A DNA stretch of 64,000 nucleotides, taken from contig JAJDWX010000030.1 of NCBI GenBank assembly GCA_022825385.1, positions 78,555 through 142,554 on the forward strand, in the 5' to 3' direction. This document shows, one piece after another, positions 53,942 to 63,372 of the stretch. The translations under genes were made by a program, and so were the position numbers. The notes beneath the pieces were generated by a model. It saw only the letters and a program-made list of their open reading frames with translations. It had not been told where the DNA came from and did no database searches. Numbering within the stretch: the stretch's first letter is position 1; each line of letters begins with the position of its first letter. Origin of the DNA: Rhodothermales bacterium (GTDB lineage Bacteria > Bacteroidota > Rhodothermia > Rhodothermales > VXPQ01).

Positions 53942-55132
53942 TTAGCGAAGGAAATTCACAAGCAGCGAAAACCGCATCGTGTTCGCCAGCGGATGGTTCT
54001 CCTCTATGGCATAGATATACGAAAAGTCGGCCCCGATGATGTTCCACCGGACGCCCGAGCCAAACGTCAAAAACTTCCTGTTCCCGAAATACGGATTTTC
54101 GTAAAAATATCCGAAGCGGATAGCGAACAGACTCCGGTACCAGTATTCGAACCCCGAACTGATCGTCATTTGATCCAGCGCGTTGAGGGTCTTGCACGTG
54201 GCTTCGCCCTCGCTATTGGTGGCGTTGGTCCGCACCTTGATGGACTGCCATCCGGAGAAGAGCGCCTTGTAGAACGGGTCTGCCTCCGCAGTGGACAACG
54301 CGCCGCACGCCGTGGATTCCGGCTGAACGCGAATCAGCGTTTTATTGAAATCCTGCGTAAGCGTCAGCTTGTTGTATTCGTCGAAATCGAACGTAACGGC
54401 GTATCCCATCCGAAGATTCTGGGGAATCGGATCGGCCTGCCCCTGATCCGAATACTGAATTTTCGGACCCATGTTGGCAAGGTTGAAGCCGACGTTAACG
54501 CCTATCTCGGTGTTGCCGGCCTGGAAACGGGGCGCGGCGTACAAGGCGGCGAGGTCGAACCCGAGCGTTACCCCCGCCCGCGTTTCCTGCGCCCCCACGC
54601 TTTGCCCCGGCGCCAGGTTGGAATAGATGAGGCGTACGCCCGTGCCCAGGGACAAGTTTTTCAACACATTCGTCCCGTAGGAAATCCCCGTCGCGAGGTC
54701 GTAGGACGTGAACGTGCCCGTGGGCTGGTTTTGCGCGTCGCGGCCTTCGTGTTCGCCAAGGTTAAGAAAAGTCACATGCGCCCCGAAGGTGCCTATGTCT
54801 TCTATGCGATGCTTGGCGGTCAAATATTCGTAGTAAAGCCCTGCGTTGAATTCGGGAAGCCACGTAGAATGGGTTAGCGAAATTTCCGTGCCCTCCTGCC
54901 GGGCCAACCCCGCCGGATTCCAGAAAATCGCATTGACATTGTCCGCAATGGCCACGCCGGCGTTGCCCATGCCCGCCGAACGGCTATCCGGCTCGATCTG
55001 CAAAAAAACCACTGCGGCGCCGCCCACCTGCGCATGGGCCGCCTGCCCGGCGGCCAGCGCCAAAAAGGCCATGACCGCCGCCGCGGCAAGCCCGTTCCGG
55101 TGTATGCGCATGTTTTCGTTAAATGACTGCAT
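53942..55132 (-). CDS. porV: PorV/LptO-like T9SS outer-membrane protein
   Basis: 396 residues. Signal peptide ending AAHAQ, then the PorV/PorQ motif IEPDSRSAGMGNAGVAIADN leading into IFWNPAGLA, followed by FadL-like beta-barrel strands ending in FLR. PorV shuttles T9SS cargo from the translocon to the sortase PorU, which is encoded immediately upstream. AGGAAA lies 7 bases before the ATG, inside a small hairpin (TTTCCTG/CAGGAAA, 55139-55153) that might modulate translation. Confidence 0.88.
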   Translation of the reverse strand: MQSFNENMRIHRNGLAAAAVMAFLALAAGQAAHAQVGGAAVVFLQIEPDSRSAGMGNAGVAIADNVNAIFWNPAGLARQEGTEISLTHSTWLPEFNAGLYYEYLTAKHRIEDIGTFGAHVTFLNLGEHEGRDAQNQPTGTFTSYDLATGISYGTNVLKNLSLGTGVRLIYSNLAPGQSVGAQETRAGVTLGFDLAALYAAPRFQAGNTEIGVNVGFNLANMGPKIQYSDQGQADPIPQNLRMGYAVTFDFDEYNKLTLTQDFNKTLIRVQPESTACGALSTAEADPFYKALFSGWQSIKVRTNATNSEGEATCKTLNALDQMTISSGFEYWYRSLFAIRFGYFYENPYFGNRKFLTFGSGVRWNIIGADFSYIYAIEENHPLANTMRFSLLVNFLR

Positions 55133-55177
55133 GGTTTGTTTCCTGACAGGAAAGGTTTTGTTTGAAAAAGGCTTTGG

Positions 55178-58100
55178 CTATCGAATAACGGCCAACTTCT
55201 CTATACGTTCGGATACGGAACGCCCGCCATCCGGGTTGTCCACGCGCACGCGCACCTTGTACAGGTAAATTCCGGAGGCCAGAAGATTCATGTCCTCGTC
55301 CCGCCCGTCCCATAGCACTTGCACGGGCCCGGCGGCCAAGACCCCGGAAGGCAACGCTTCTTCCGTATCGATGGTTCGCACCGGGCGCCCGGACAAGGCG
55401 TAGACGCGCACCTGCACCGAGGCGACCGTGCCCGGCGGTTGATTATGCTCGAATACGAACCGCGTCTGCCCGCTCGTAGGATTCGGATAATTGTACACAT
55501 TGTCGAGCACGATATCTTCCGTAGAGGCAACCACGAAATCCAGCGTGGCCGCGTTCGAATTATTAAGCACGTCCCAGGCGCGCACCGACAAGGAATGCGG
55601 CCCGTCCGCCAGCGCATTCGGGTAGTCCCGAAACGAATACTCGACGCGCCCGCTCCGAAACGAACCGGGGTCGCTTTCAAAGCGGCTGCCTATGTTCACG
55701 GCGTCCCGCTCGTCCCCATCGACCACCAGCAGCATTTCGTGCCCCACGCCCGTCCCTACCGTGTTGACGCCGCTATCGTCGCGCAGCTTCACGATAAGCC
55801 GGGGATTCGCCGGCGTCAGTCCGCCGGAAACGAATGTGGTGTCGTTCAAAAAGAGGGAAATATCCGGTCCGGCCTGGTCGTTGGGCAAGGTGGCGGCCGT
55901 CCCGCCAACCACCACCTGCTCCGTAAATCCGGTGGCGTGCCGGGACGCGTTGCGCGCATAAACGCTCAGGCGCCCGGGTTCGTTGCTGTAGGAAATATCT
56001 TTCGGCGCCACGAACGTAGCGCTAAACCGCCCGGCAGTAACAGGCACGCCCCCTCGCCAGAGCAAATCCTCCCGAACCGTATAATAATCCCGGGGCATGG
56101 CGACGCGCTCCGGCACCCGTACGCGCCGCGCCGCGTCGAACGCCACAAGGTGCGCCTGTCCTTCGAAACCCGAATCCACCGCGCCGTCCGGCCCCCGCAC
56201 ATACCCCTCGACGGTTATTTCGTCCAGGGCGCGAATGGCGGGCATGTCCGCGACGGGCGTTCCGTTCACGCGCTCGACCACCACCCCGTGCGCCGGATAG
56301 CCAAGGCGCAGCGTCGGATCGCCCAGCAGATTGAACTTTCGATTGTTGGCCTGCAAACCGGCCCGCGAATTTTTGGCTTCGAGCAGGGCGTCGCCCAGCC
56401 GGCGCGCGCCCCCATCCTCCGCAGGCTTGAACAAGGCCCGGTTCAAGGCCCGGTTCAGCCCCACGTTCAGGTCGTCGATCGAACGACTCGTCAGGACCAG
56501 GCGCACCGTCGTCATCAACGCGATCGCGCCGCCGGCCTCGTTGAGCAGCAACTCTTCCGCCGCGCTCTGGGACTTGGACAAATCCCACCACCCGTACGAA
56601 CAGGTCGCCGTAATGAACACCGGCAGGCGATCGTAATTGCGCAGTTCCCGGGCGTCTTCCAGCGTAAAAATGTTTTCCTGCGCCAGCCCGTCTTCCTTGC
56701 CGTGGCCGCTGTAATTCATCACCAGCACGCCGTCCTCCAGCGCGCTCCGGATGTCGCTTTCCACGCCGGGAAGCCGCCAATTGCTCAAAAATTCCCGTTT
56801 ATACGAAATACCGTATACCTTGACCAGATCGATCTGCGGATACTCCCCGCCGAGCAACTCGGCCACCACGTCCGCATTCTGCGTATGCAAATCCGGCGCG
56901 TTCTCTTGCACGGCCCCCGTCCCGTTGTACCCGTCGTCCGCCACGAAAAGATACCGATTGCGCCAGGCGCCGTAGGTCGCGGCGTCCTCGTAATGTTTGA
57001 TCTTGGCCACCATGACGGCGGCTTCTTCCGGAGTCTGCACGGGCAAGCGCCCAATGCCGATATCCATGCGCTCCCGACTCACGGTCCTCGAATCGGAGGG
57101 CCAGGACCATACCCCTTCGTCCGAATCCAGCAAGCCGAAATAATCGTCGCTGGCGTAGGATTCAAGGGGAAGGAACGAATTCTCCGTTTCGTACGGCGGA
57201 ATCCAGTTTTCGAGGACCAGGTTATTATCGCTCGGGTTGAGGCTGCGATAATTGAAGTGTCCGTCCCCAAATAAGAGGGCGTACCGCAAGGGCTGGCCCG
57301 CCGCGCTCCCCCGGTCGTACAAAAAACGCAGGTAATCGCGGAGGCCCCGCACATCCATGAGGCCCCCGGAGAATTCATTGTATATCGCGCGAATATCCGA
57401 CACCAGCACGTCGAGGCCCTCCTTGCGGCGATGTTCCGCCAACGCTTCGGCGGCGGAGCGAAACGCATCGGGCGCGATAATCACGAAATCCGGGTATCCG
57501 GCGACGCCATGCAGGTTCTGCGGCGCCACGCGCTGCGCGCTTTCCGCGAGAAGCGACCGGGCGGCGGACGGACGAAACGCCGTCAATTCAAGCGGAGCGG
57601 ACGCATCGGCGACCCGCACCCGAACGCGCCAGGCGCCCCCGGCCTCGCGCGCCTCCAGGCGCCGAACCTGTCCGGGACGCGTAACGTCCCACACCAGGGG
57701 CGCGGCGGTAAACCCTTCCAGCGCGAATTCGTAGTTGCCCGCCTGTCCCCCTGGCGTACTGAAATGCAGCGAATCCCCGGAAGCCCTGAGCCGTTGCGGG
57801 TAAAATATCCGCAGCCAGTCCACGGCGGCCAGCGTCACGCCCGCAGGGCCTCCCAGAAGGCGCATCGAAAGGTTCACGGGGTCGTTCGCCGGCCGCTGGC
57901 GTTCGAACGCGGCCACGCCGGGCACGGCGATAGCGTGCACTTCTTCATTAAACGACACCGCTTCCGACGCCCTGAGCGAGCCCATGTACGCGCCATCCGA
58001 TTCGAAGCGCACCGAATCCACAGGATTGGAGCGGATGGCTGCGCGCACCTGGTAACGCACGACGCCCTCTGCGCGCCCGGGCAACGCAAGGTCCTCGACC

Positions 58101-59200
58101 AGTACGCGCGACGCGCCGCTGCCCACCGTAGCGCTCACCCAGGTATGTCCCGTTCCGTTCAATTTGCTCCACATAAATTCGTCGAAATCCACCATGTACC
58201 GCCCTTCCGCCTCGGAAATTGGCGCGAAATTCCCCTGCGCGAGGAAGGGTTCCACGACGGGCCTGGCGGCGTCTTCCTCCAGTATCTTGACGAAATAATA
58301 GTTTTCGTTGGAAAAAGGATGCACGTAATGCGCCCACTCCCCGTCTTCGTACGTCCAGCCGTACGGCCCTTTTCCGTAGAAAATCACCGCGTCGCCCGCG
58401 TCGAAACGCCCGTCCCCGCCGCCCGCGCGGTAGGCGGGCTGCTCCACGAGGTCCGCGATCCGGGGCGCCGAATTGCGCGCCGGCGCCGGCGCCCCGCCAT
58501 TGCCGTAAATCGCCACGCGGTCCGGGTCGATGGCGTCCGGCGAGGGGAAATCCGGCAGCGCGGCCAGAAAATCCCGGTCAATGCGATACAATCCGGTTTT
58601 GTACACGGGAATCTTGTAGACGACGCCGTCCGCCAGCACGCTTTCCGTCACGGCAAGGTGCGGGTTGTCGTTTCGACTGGATGCAGCGAGGCGGGCGTCC
58701 AGGCCCTGTCCGCCGCCCGAACGTGCATAGCGGACGGCGATGCGCGCCTGCCGAACCCGCCGCACGGCGCCCCCCTCGTACGCAAGCAGGCGCACGTTCA
58801 GGTTAATCAGGGCGCGTCCGCCGCTCATGCCCAGTCCGTCCACCCACGCCACGGGGCCGCTCGCCTCTTGCGCCGCCAGCGTATCCCCGGGGGGAAGGTC
58901 CAGTTCGTCGTAGGCGGACGCCAAGAGCGAAACAGAAGGCGCGGCGCGGGAAGGCAGTTCCAGCGTTTCCGAAATCACCGGCAACCCGAACGACAAGGCG
59001 CGGCCCGAAGCAATCGTAAAGGATTCGAGGGCCAGCGAGTCGGCAAGGGCCTGCATCGAGGCGGGCCAATCCACCGAGACCTCCACCACCACGCCTTCCG
59101 CAGACGACGCCACCGTGCGGACGTCCACCTTCTGCGCCGAGGACGCATGGGTCCAAACGCAACACAGCAAAACCGTCAGGAACGCAAGCCGAACGTTCAT
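55178..59200 (-). CDS. porU: PorU-like T9SS sortase (C25 peptidase)
   Basis: 1340 residues from the ATG at 59200 (GAGGAAAG upstream); signal peptide ends ASSAQ. The gingipain (C25) domain contains the catalytic His in MNYSGHGKEDG (residue ~828) and Cys in ITATCSYGWWD (~865), preceded by the VDIRGLRDYLRFLYDRG-like region and DDYFGLLDSDEG. A C-terminal sorting-like domain (YNYPNPTSGQ … RIEKLAVIR) is present, as in PorU. PorU removes the sorting domain of T9SS cargo and attaches the protein to surface lipopolysaccharide. First gene of the T9SS operon. Confidence 0.9.
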   Translation of the reverse strand: MNVRLAFLTVLLCCVWTHASSAQKVDVRTVASSAEGVVVEVSVDWPASMQALADSLALESFTIASGRALSFGLPVISETLELPSRAAPSVSLLASAYDELDLPPGDTLAAQEASGPVAWVDGLGMSGGRALINLNVRLLAYEGGAVRRVRQARIAVRYARSGGGQGLDARLAASSRNDNPHLAVTESVLADGVVYKIPVYKTGLYRIDRDFLAALPDFPSPDAIDPDRVAIYGNGGAPAPARNSAPRIADLVEQPAYRAGGGDGRFDAGDAVIFYGKGPYGWTYEDGEWAHYVHPFSNENYYFVKILEEDAARPVVEPFLAQGNFAPISEAEGRYMVDFDEFMWSKLNGTGHTWVSATVGSGASRVLVEDLALPGRAEGVVRYQVRAAIRSNPVDSVRFESDGAYMGSLRASEAVSFNEEVHAIAVPGVAAFERQRPANDPVNLSMRLLGGPAGVTLAAVDWLRIFYPQRLRASGDSLHFSTPGGQAGNYEFALEGFTAAPLVWDVTRPGQVRRLEAREAGGAWRVRVRVADASAPLELTAFRPSAARSLLAESAQRVAPQNLHGVAGYPDFVIIAPDAFRSAAEALAEHRRKEGLDVLVSDIRAIYNEFSGGLMDVRGLRDYLRFLYDRGSAAGQPLRYALLFGDGHFNYRSLNPSDNNLVLENWIPPYETENSFLPLESYASDDYFGLLDSDEGVWSWPSDSRTVSRERMDIGIGRLPVQTPEEAAVMVAKIKHYEDAATYGAWRNRYLFVADDGYNGTGAVQENAPDLHTQNADVVAELLGGEYPQIDLVKVYGISYKREFLSNWRLPGVESDIRSALEDGVLVMNYSGHGKEDGLAQENIFTLEDARELRNYDRLPVFITATCSYGWWDLSKSQSAAEELLLNEAGGAIALMTTVRLVLTSRSIDDLNVGLNRALNRALFKPAEDGGARRLGDALLEAKNSRAGLQANNRKFNLLGDPTLRLGYPAHGVVVERVNGTPVADMPAIRALDEITVEGYVRGPDGAVDSGFEGQAHLVAFDAARRVRVPERVAMPRDYYTVREDLLWRGGVPVTAGRFSATFVAPKDISYSNEPGRLSVYARNASRHATGFTEQVVVGGTAATLPNDQAGPDISLFLNDTTFVSGGLTPANPRLIVKLRDDSGVNTVGTGVGHEMLLVVDGDERDAVNIGSRFESDPGSFRSGRVEYSFRDYPNALADGPHSLSVRAWDVLNNSNAATLDFVVASTEDIVLDNVYNYPNPTSGQTRFVFEHNQPPGTVASVQVRVYALSGRPVRTIDTEEALPSGVLAAGPVQVLWDGRDEDMNLLASGIYLYKVRVRVDNPDGGRSVSERIEKLAVIR

Positions 59201-59248
59201 AATATCGCGCTTTCCTCGCCGAATCGCTTGCGCGGCGCAGAAAAGCAT

Positions 59249-59316
59249 ACTGTTACGAAAAAGGAAAAAGCAAAGGGGAGGGACAAGGGCGAAAAGCAGC
59301 CCGGTTTCGTAACAGT
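59249..59316. promoter_or_regulatory. 12-bp inverted repeat upstream of porU
   Basis: ACTGTTACGAAA (59249-59260) and TTTCGTAACAGT (59305-59316) are perfect inverted repeats with a 44-base spacer, 49-116 bases upstream of the porU start. The 340-base gap (59201-59540) otherwise holds only the MBL-gene hairpin. It may be a looped operator or an mRNA leader structure. Confidence 0.45.
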
Positions 59317-59486
59317 CGCAGGTCGATAGGCGTGTGAAGCGATAAATGCAGCGTAACGGAAAAGGGAGCGGCGCGAACCGACGCGACAAGCCGAAACAGG
59401 GCGCCGCTTCGAAAACGCGTTTGGGCTGGCCCAGACCATTTAGGCGCGAGACCAAAAGCCCCCCTTATCCAAATAAATACGACCGC

Positions 59487-59511
59487 CGCCGGACAAGGTT
59501 CCCGTCCGGCG
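59487..59511 (-). terminator. Hairpin after the MBL gene
   Basis: CGCCGGAC (59487-59494) and GTCCGGCG (59504-59511) form an 8-bp stem with a 9-base loop, 30 bases beyond the MBL stop on the - strand, followed by TATTTATTTGG. Likely transcription terminator. Confidence 0.55.
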
Positions 59512-59540
59512 CGCCCGCCCGCGAAGTTTTGGCGAAACCG

Positions 59541-60395
59541 CTACAAGTCTTCGAGCGAGCGGCCCTCGGCAAGCACAATGCCTTCGGGCGTACGCACGGG
59601 CGTCCCCACCGCAATCTCCGGATCGTGTTCGAAAAACAAGTCCCATCCCCCCTCTGCGGCGTCCTCCAGAAAACGCGCTTTCTCTTCCAGCGTCACCAGC
59701 GGACGCACGTCGTACGCCGTAGACCAGACCGCCTTCATATGCGCCGCCGTGGGAAACAAGTCCGCCACGAAAACGAGCGTCCGTTCCTCGTCGGAAATTT
59801 TCACCAGTTGCTGCGCCTCCGTATGGCCATGCGCAACCAGCGCCTCCACGCCCGGAAAAAGCGCCCCCGGCCCATCCGCCAGGCACAGCTGCCCGGACTG
59901 CGCCAGCGGTTCTATGTTATCCGCCATGAACGAGGCGGCTTCGCGGGCGTTCGGCTGCCGCGCCCAGGCCCAATGCGCCCGCTGTACATGGTAGCGGGCA
60001 TTTTCGAACGCCGGCGCCGCGCCGCGCGGGCCCTGCTCCGTGCCGCCGCCGCAATGGTCGAAATGCAGGTGGGTATACACCACGTCCGTCACGTCCGCCG
60101 CGCAGAACCCCGCCTCCCGAAGCGAGCGGTGCAACTCGGAATGCGCGTAATCAAGGGCGTAGATGCCCGCAAACTTCTCGTCGCCCTTCGCGCCGACGCC
60201 GCTGTCGATAAGGATCAGGCGCCCCTCCCCCTCCAGCAACAAACAGCGCGCGGCCAGCCGAATCCGGTTCTTTTCGTCCGGGCGAATATGGCGCGCCCAC
60301 AACGCCCGCGGCACCACGCCGAACATGGCGCCCCCGTCCAGGCCAAACCGCCCGGTCTCGATCGTATGCAATTCCCAAGGACCGATGCGCGCCAT
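59541..60395 (-). CDS. MBL-fold metallo-hydrolase
   Basis: About 284 residues from the ATG at 60395. Zinc motif VVYTHLHFDHCGGGTEQ (HxHxDH), preceded by ILIDSGVGAKG; later His/Asp ligands fit VAHGHTEAQQ and FVADLFPTAAH. This is the quorum-quenching lactonase/glyoxalase II-like branch; the substrate cannot be told from sequence. It lies downstream of nadA on the same strand and may be co-transcribed. Confidence 0.85.
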   Translation of the reverse strand: MARIGPWELHTIETGRFGLDGGAMFGVVPRALWARHIRPDEKNRIRLAARCLLLEGEGRLILIDSGVGAKGDEKFAGIYALDYAHSELHRSLREAGFCAADVTDVVYTHLHFDHCGGGTEQGPRGAAPAFENARYHVQRAHWAWARQPNAREAASFMADNIEPLAQSGQLCLADGPGALFPGVEALVAHGHTEAQQLVKISDEERTLVFVADLFPTAAHMKAVWSTAYDVRPLVTLEEKARFLEDAAEGGWDLFFEHDPEIAVGTPVRTPEGIVLAEGRSLEDL

Positions 60396-60467
60396 CGCCT
60401 TACCGATCCTGCGGATTGGGCGAACGCCCGCCGCCGAAAGCAACCTTCCCGACACGCTGCGACGCCC

Positions 60468-61466
60468 TCATGTCCCCACGCCCTCGCTCATTTCCAGCAT
60501 CCGCTCGATGGGGCGAAGCGCCGCCCGCCGCAAGGTCTCTTCCATATGAATCTCCGGCTCCTCGAACCGCAAGCAGAGATAAAGTTTTTCGATGGTGTTC
60601 AGCCGCATGTGGGGGCACCGGCTGCACGAGCATCCGCTTTCCGGGGGGGCCGGCACGAACGTCTTGTCGGGGCAATCCTTGCGCATCTGGTGCAGAATGC
60701 CTTCTTCCGTCGCCACGATAAACGCAGGGCGGGCGCTTTCCCGGGCAAAGCGGAGCATGGACGTGGTGGAGCCGATATGGTCCGCATGGCGCAGCACCGC
60801 CTCTTCGCATTCGGGATGGGCGAGGACCAGCGCCTCCGGGTGGCGCGCCTTCAGCCGCAGCAACTTGCGTTCGCTGAACGTTTCGTGGACAATGCAGGTC
60901 CCTTCCCACAATACCATGTCCCGGCCCGTTTCGTTCGCAAGGTGCCGCCCCAGATTGCGGTCCGGCGCGAACAGGATCGGCTTCTCCTTCGGGATGGACG
61001 ACACGATATGGGCAGCGTTCGACGAGGTGCAGATAATGTCGCTAAGCGCCTTCACGCCCACCGTGCAATTAATGTAGGACACGACGAGGTGGTCGGGGTG
61101 GCGCTCCTTGAAGGCGGCCAGTTCGGGCGCCGGGCACGAATCCGCCAGCGAACACCCGGCGTTCAGGTCCGGCAACAGCACTTTGCGTTCGGGATTCAGG
61201 ATTTTCGCCGTTTCCGCCATGAAATGCACCCCGGCGAAGACGATGAGGTCCGCGTCCGTCGCGGCGGCTTGCCGGGCCAGGCCCAGCGAGTCCCCTATGT
61301 AGTCGGCGATGTCCTGGATGTCCGGCTCCTGATAGTAATGCGCGAGGAGCACGGCGTTCTTTTCCCGTTTCATCCGCTCGATCTCTTCGAACAGATTCAG
61401 CAGGGGATCGACCGGCGCGTCGATAAAGCCGACCGTCTCGTCCAGTACCGGAATGTCCGCCATCAT
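60468..61466 (-). CDS. nadA: Quinolinate synthase A
   Basis: 332 residues. NadA condenses iminoaspartate and dihydroxyacetone phosphate to quinolinate for NAD synthesis. Family motifs [52 protein letters not shown] and [14 protein letters not shown] are present; the three Cys needed for the [4Fe-4S] cluster are at CSLADSC, the GT-Cys in [10 protein letters not shown], and CSRCP. Full length. No nadB or nadC is seen nearby. Confidence 0.96.
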   Translation of the reverse strand: MMADIPVLDETVGFIDAPVDPLLNLFEEIERMKREKNAVLLAHYYQEPDIQDIADYIGDSLGLARQAAATDADLIVFAGVHFMAETAKILNPERKVLLPDLNAGCSLADSCPAPELAAFKERHPDHLVVSYINCTVGVKALSDIICTSSNAAHIVSSIPKEKPILFAPDRNLGRHLANETGRDMVLWEGTCIVHETFSERKLLRLKARHPEALVLAHPECEEAVLRHADHIGSTTSMLRFARESARPAFIVATEEGILHQMRKDCPDKTFVPAPPESGCSCSRCPHMRLNTIEKLYLCLRFEEPEIHMEETLRRAALRPIERMLEMSEGVGT

Positions 61467-61671
61467 GGGCAGAAGCGTAAGGTTAACCGTGCGGCAAAGC
61501 CCGCCACAGCGCGGGCCAAGGTATAACGCCCCGGCGCGGCGGGCGTTCTCCGGGAGGAGAAGGTTTTTTTGATTGGGGCTTGCTTTTGAAGAAATTGTTA
61601 AGTATGGTGTAGGCGGTCGGGCGGTTTTGGGCGCCCGACGCTATCCTGTGCAGTTTACGCTTATTGGACGT

Positions 61672-62299
61672 ATGGGCCTGTTTTCTTCGGCATTTCGTTA
61701 CGCCCTGGTTTTGGCGATCAGTCTGGTGTTGTTGCATTTCGGCGGGGCCTCTGCCCGCGCCGGGACGTGCGGCGGCGACGAGGCGGATGGTTTCTCCTTG
61801 TCTGCGTCTTTTTCGGGAGCGACCCCGATAGCCGTAGGGACGATCCCCGACAAAAAGATCGCGGCGGGCGCTTCGTTCGTACGCTTCAGCGCCCGCTTCT
61901 ACTTCAAGGAGACCACGGGGAGCGCGCTTGCCTACTCTGCCGTGTCGTCGCATCATACCTGCAAAACGAGGAACAGATAATCAAGGATCTCTTGTTGCGG
62001 CCACAAGTTTAAGCGAAGTTAACGAGAGTATTCCTGAAACTTATGCCCTGCGCGAGAATTTCGCCAATCCTTTTAATCCGTCCACCGAAATTCTTTTTGA
62101 CCTTCCCGAAGTCGCCATGGTTTCCCTCACCGTACACGATGTATTGGGCCGCGAGGTAGTCCGCCTTGTTGAAAAAGAACTTCCAGCCGGATGGCATCGC
62201 GCTCGTTTTGATGCAGGAAACTTATCGAGTGGTGTCTATCTATACCGGATACAGGCAGGCGATTTCCAGGACACAGGCCGAATGATACTCCTTAAATAG
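61672..62299 (+). pseudogene. Broken T9SS-secreted protein gene
   Basis: The 5' part from the ATG at 61672 encodes a signal peptide (LVLLHFGGASARAG) and the start of a cadherin-like repeat (TIPDKKIAAGASFVRFSARF then SALAYSAVSS), then stops at 61980. The 3' part, in the next frame from ~61990, encodes a complete T9SS sorting domain (NFANPFNPSTEILFDLP … GRMILLK, to 62299). The middle of a normally long repeat protein is missing and the frames disagree, so this looks like a deletion-plus-frameshift relic. Confidence 0.65.
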
Positions 62300-62310
62300 C
62301 GAGGCGAACA

Positions 62311-62667
62311 ATGCACGCGTTATTATCATCATGTCCCTACCGCTTTTTCATCTATACTTGGCGGCTTTCTATCGTTCTTGTTATTATACTTGCGGGAACG
62401 AACACCGTGGCAGCCCAGATCGAACCATCAATGTCGGACGAAGTTGTAACAGCAGAAAAAAATTACTATTGGCGACTTGGAATTCATTTTTCAGCGTATG
62501 GTGCTTTAACCAGTGCTGGTTGTCAACTTGATTATGAATGTTATGATCATCTACCTTATCCCATTAGTAATATGAGCGTCAATTATAAAGATTTCGAAAT
62601 TGTTTCAGGTTGGAGTAGTGATGAAAATGAATTTATATTTAACTTTGGGAATTATACGGATAAGTGA
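62311..62667 (+). CDS. Small A+T-rich secreted protein
   Basis: 118 residues with a signal peptide (LSIVLVIILAGTNTVAAQ), starting 11 bases after the T9SS relic. The mature part has two Cys (SAGCQLDYECYD) and many aromatic residues. Codon use is much more A+T-rich than the window, suggesting recent acquisition. No family recognised. Confidence 0.45.
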   Translation: MHALLSSCPYRFFIYTWRLSIVLVIILAGTNTVAAQIEPSMSDEVVTAEKNYYWRLGIHFSAYGALTSAGCQLDYECYDHLPYPISNMSVNYKDFEIVSGWSSDENEFIFNFGNYTDK

Positions 62668-62790
62668 ACAGGCGCCCCAAAGCCCCCAGGCCTCTCTGAT
62701 TTCCGGCTCGCGGCTCGTCAAAAATTCTTGCTTCTTGTATAAATACAACAAATCACAATAACATTCATAAACACATCAAAAAATAAACCT

Positions 62791-63069
62791 ATGAAACAAC
62801 AAAATGAAAATGGTCTGTATAGAGGTCATTACACATATAGCAACCGTCTATCCGATAATGAAATAAATTTTTTTAATATTTATGCAGAATCCCCGGAGGA
62901 TGCTGAACAACGGCTTAAAGACATAGCTCAAACGGGCGTTATTGATAAACGTTTGCAGTTTACAAGATCTGATGATGATGATAATATATTATATGAACAG
63001 GATATTGTTAGCGTAACGCTTGATGACGAAGAAATTTTTCAAAAAAACGAATTAGATTTGGATAAATAG
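62791..63069 (+). CDS. Small A+T-rich acidic protein
   Basis: 92 residues, strongly acidic (SDDDDNILYEQD, LDDEEIFQKNELDLDK) with no signal peptide. Contains NIYAESPEDAEQRLKDIAQT, as in small cytoplasmic domains of unknown function. Codon use is A+T-rich like the previous gene. No family recognised. Confidence 0.5.
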   Translation: MKQQNENGLYRGHYTYSNRLSDNEINFFNIYAESPEDAEQRLKDIAQTGVIDKRLQFTRSDDDDNILYEQDIVSVTLDDEEIFQKNELDLDK

Positions 63070-63105
63070 GAAAGAGAAAAAAGACACATATTAGCGTGAT
63101 AAACA

Positions 63106-63282
63106 TCACGCTTCTATACGTATGCTTCTCCATTTTTGTCCACCGTCATCCTTAACAATTCTATATTTTTGTATTTTCACCCATCGTACTTCTCCTTCTT
63201 CTGCTATAAGGATATAGGATCCTCTCTTACGTGACGGAGCTTTAAGTTTTTCAGGGCTTATCTTTGCTTCTTTCCTAGGCAT
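63106..63282 (-). CDS. Small basic protein next to the transposase
   Basis: 58 residues from the ATG at 63282 (an upstream start at 63354 gives 82). Basic, with SRKRGSYILIAEEGEVRWVK and IQKYRIVKDDGGQKWRS. The preceding ATG may be removed or created by the nearby insertion. No family recognised. Confidence 0.4.
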   Translation of the reverse strand: MPRKEAKISPEKLKAPSRKRGSYILIAEEGEVRWVKIQKYRIVKDDGGQKWRSIRIEA

Positions 63283-63372
63283 CGTGCTGTCAGTTTGATG
63301 ATTGTGCCGGTTTTGGTTAGACAGAACGATAAAGACCCCGACAATTCGTGTCAAGTGAATATCCCGTGAATC

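Noticed and set aside
55319-57274. 651-codon + strand open frame inside porU
   Set aside because: Antisense shadow of porU, with no domain, ribosome-binding site or protein-like composition (very rich in Arg/His/Pro).
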